64,000 bases of DNA from Apostichopus japonicus. Taxonomy: Eukaryota; Echinodermata; Holothuroidea; Aspidochirotida; Stichopodidae. The translations under genes and the position numbers were made by a program. Within the stretch, counting starts at the first letter, position 1; each line of letters starts with the position of its first letter. The notes beneath the pieces were generated by a model. It did no database searches. It worked only from the letters and a program-made list of their open reading frames with translations, and was not told the DNA's origin. This document shows, piece by piece, positions 61,265-64,000 of this stretch. Location of the stretch: contig NC_092578.1 of assembly GCF_037975245.1 (NCBI RefSeq), positions 17,044,821 through 17,108,820 of the forward strand, written 5' to 3'.

Positions 61265-61665
61265 ATAATCTCATCCTCTGCGCATGTACTTTATCTGCAG
61301 TGAAGCTGGTTTAAAATACTGAAATTGTTTTGCACTTATCTGATTCTTGTTTCGTATACATTATTGATTTGAACTATCCCTACGAAATGCTGGACTCGCC
61401 TGCTACCACCCTGCTTCCATCTACCTCCGTTCCATCATCTAAGGTCTAAACTTGACTGTGACTATGACCACTAATCCCTCGATAATGCATAATTATACTC
61501 GATTCTCACTTTTCGCTGCACCTGCGGGGAGAGGGGTGGGGCGAATGACAGAAGGGAGGACAGGTGTTTCCCAAAATACTCTTTTGGTTGATACTGGTAA
61601 AATTTCGATAATGTTATTCGATTCTAAAACTTTATCACAATGCATACGTAAACCTTTCCTTTTCA
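61265..61665. other. About 400-bp insertion specific to the sixth unit
   Basis: Units B4 and B5 run directly from AGCAAATCCGATA to TTTCATTT, but here about 400 bp intervene. It has no clear terminal repeats, duplication or coding similarity, and includes the open frame at 61452, which I do not support as a gene. Confidence 0.5.
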
Positions 61666-61816
61666 ATTTTTATTTCATTTCTTTTGGTTTTCTCAATATA
61701 CATAAAATATAGGTAGAAAAAGTATGCTTTTTTCCATAAATATAGTATTAAATGTACAAGGAGAAAGGAAGCGGTCACTCTCCAAAAGGAAAAACAAAAG
61801 AAAGAAAACAAAATAA

Positions 61817-63215
61817 CATCAATCGATAAATACGCAAGACCAATGGATTAATACACAAGATCAATGGATCAATACACAAGATCAATAAATTAATACACAA
61901 GATCAATGGATCAATACACAAGATCAATGGATCAATACACAAGATCAATGGATAAATACACAAGATCAATAAATTAATACACAAGATCAATGGATCAATA
62001 CACAAGATCAATGGATCAATACACAAGATCAATGGATTAATACACAAGATCAATGGATCAATACACAAGATCAATAAATTAATACACAAGATCAATGGAT
62101 CAATACACAAGATCAATGGATCAATACACAAGATCAATGGATAAATACACAAGATCAATAAATTAATACACAAGATCAATGGATCAATACACAAGATCAA
62201 TGGATCAATACACAAGATCAATGGATTAATACACAAGATCAATCAATTAATACAAAAGATCAATCAATTAATACACAAGATCAATCAATTAATACACAAG
62301 ATCAATCAATTAATACACAAGATCAATGGATCAATACACAAGATCAATGGATCAATACACAAGATCAATGGATAAATACACAAGATCAATAAATTAATAC
62401 ACAAGATCAATGGATCAATACACAAGATCAATGGATCAATACACAAGATCAATGGATAAATACACAAGATCAATAAATTAATACACAAGATCAATGGATC
62501 AATACACAAGATCAATGGATCAATACACAAGATCAATGGATTAATACACAAGATCAATGGATCAATACACAAGATCAATGGATTAACACACAAGATCAAT
62601 GGATCAATACACAAGATCAATGGATTAATACACAAGATCAATGGATCAATACACAAGATCAATAAATTAATACACAAGATCAATGGATCAATACACAAGA
62701 TCAATGGATCAATACACAAGATCAATGGATTAATACACAAGATCAATCAATTAATACAAAAGATCAATCAATTAATACACAAGATCAATCAATTAATACA
62801 CAAGATCAATCAATTAATACACAAGATCAATGGATCAATACACAAGATCAATGGATCAATACACAAGATCAATGGATAAATACACAAGATCAATAAATTA
62901 ATACACAAGATCAATGGATCAATACACAAGATCAATGGATCAATACACAAGATCAATGGATAAATACACAAGATCAATAAATTAATACACAAGATCAATG
63001 GATCAATACACAAGATCAATGGATCAATACACAAGATCAATGGATTAATACACAAGATCAATGGATCAATACACAAGATCAATGGATTAACACACAAGAT
63101 CAATGGATCAATACACAAGATCAATGGATTAATACACAAGATCAATGGATCAATACACAAGATCAATGGATTAATACACAAGATCAATGGATCAATACAC
63201 AAGATCAATGGATTA
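61817..63215. repeat. 21-bp satellite with 504-bp higher-order repeat
   Basis: About 66 copies of a 21-bp unit. Variants have ATGGATCAATACAC, ATGGATTAATACAC, ATGGATAAATACAC, ATAAATTAATACAC and ATCAATTAATACAC. A cluster of AATCAATTAATACA units containing the rare ACAAAAGATC recurs exactly 504 bp (24 units) apart, at 62251 and 62755. The three long antisense open frames are satellite artefacts. Confidence 0.96.
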
Positions 63216-63289
63216 TATTATGATATTCAATAGCTATTTGAATAATAAGTACTAAGATTCTTTTTAAACGAATGCATGTGAAGCATGAA

Positions 63290-63960
63290 TTTTAATTGTA
63301 ATAAGTATTAGCTCAATAACGTAAGCTCTGTATACTAATACTAGTTCTAGGACGTGGTTTGGCATGTTACCAGTCTGCCTAGTATTATGATTATGTATAT
63401 ATTTATTGTATGTAAAATAACATATGAAACAGGAGGATTATGATTATTAATAGAACGGTAAGCAAAGAGTAGCAATGTGAACATTAATAAGGTCAGCAAA
63501 TTTAAGGAGATTTAAAGAAGCATATTAATTAGCTGGTGTGATCATTGAAGGAAGCAAAAGAAATTGGTCTCTTTTAGAGCTTTTAGAAGTTTCTTGATAT
63601 TAGAATACATTGTACCGGACCAAACTTTCACACAATAAGTGAGATGGGGATGAACAAGAGTAAATTATAAAGAACGAAGATCTTGTCTTGCTTGAAATAG
63701 AGAGACTCCCAACAAATCGTGCAATCTTGGTAGAGATTGAAATAATATAGTTATTCCACATCAAGCCAGAGTCAAATAATAACCCCAAGAAACATTATAT
63801 AACCTACTCTTTTAAGATATTTTCCGTCCATTCATATGTCAAATATCACTTTATTAAAGCTGCTCTTATTAGTTTGAAGAAAGAAAAACACAATATCGCT
63901 AGTCTTATTCTCACATTAAGGTAAAGTTTATTAGCAGAGAACCAAGCCTAGAATTGTGTA
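63290..63960 (-). pseudogene. LINE fragment, sixth unit
   Basis: SGLMWNNYIISISTKIARFV on the minus strand, with the same downstream remnants as the copies at 38540 and 48845. In unit B4 the matching point lies about 420 bp (insertion removed) before the gene start. Confidence 0.7.
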
Positions 63961-64000
63961 CGTTGCTTACAAATTGTGTCTTTCATACAATAACATTATA

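Noticed and set aside
61775..63208. Three antisense frames of 132-155 codons of ILCIDPL repeats
   Set aside because: The same 21-bp satellite artefact; the frames end wherever the variant unit introduces a stop.

Overview
This is a eukaryotic, intron-bearing, AT-rich and very repeat-rich window. It has GT/AG introns, tRNA-derived SINEs, LINE fragments, several DNA-transposon families, satellites and (TA)n tracts. The repeat mix fits a marine invertebrate, possibly an echinoderm such as a sea cucumber. That assignment is a low-confidence guess, because no gene here fixes the species.

The backbone is a tandem array of one small gene family. Five complete paralogues lie on the + strand (A1 3548-5663, A2 14884-16717, B3 23797-26448, B4 40866-44787, B5 49728-52385). 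Each encodes a secreted protein of 141-205 aa: a signal peptide, a fast-changing middle segment, and two canonical EF-hand calcium-binding loops at the C-terminus. All five share three coding exons with the same intron phases (2, then 1). The second intron splits the second EF-hand loop. Two inverted, orphan copies of the last exon lie at 8801-8847 and 19967-20013. Introns of B3-B5 keep a decayed fossil of the exon segment that A1, A2 and B3 still express. The duplication units also share upstream blocks (candidate leader exon, LINE fragment) and downstream blocks. A sixth unit begins near 60.7 kb, and its gene should lie just past the right edge.

Layout: 0-3.3 kb, array flank with a broken, intron-containing gypsy-type integrase gene on the minus strand. 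3.5-13 kb, unit A1. 13.1-22.3 kb, unit A2, near-identical to A1. 22.3-30.3 kb, unit B3. 30.4-47.4 kb, unit B4, enlarged by a 7.2-kb CACTG-ended transposon, a 1.2-kb hAT-type element and a 1.1-kb Mutator-like element. 47.4-60.6 kb, unit B5, enlarged by a 3.9-kb element with long inverted ends. 60.7-64 kb, start of a sixth unit with 1.4 kb of 21-bp satellite.

Because the units are paralogous, most insertions can be checked against an empty site in a sister unit, which fixes their ends and target duplications exactly. The most unusual item is the 7.2-kb element at 31135-38333. It has no visible transposase but carries a broken multi-exon gene whose first domain resembles the CIDE-N (CAD) domain of apoptotic DNA-fragmentation factors.
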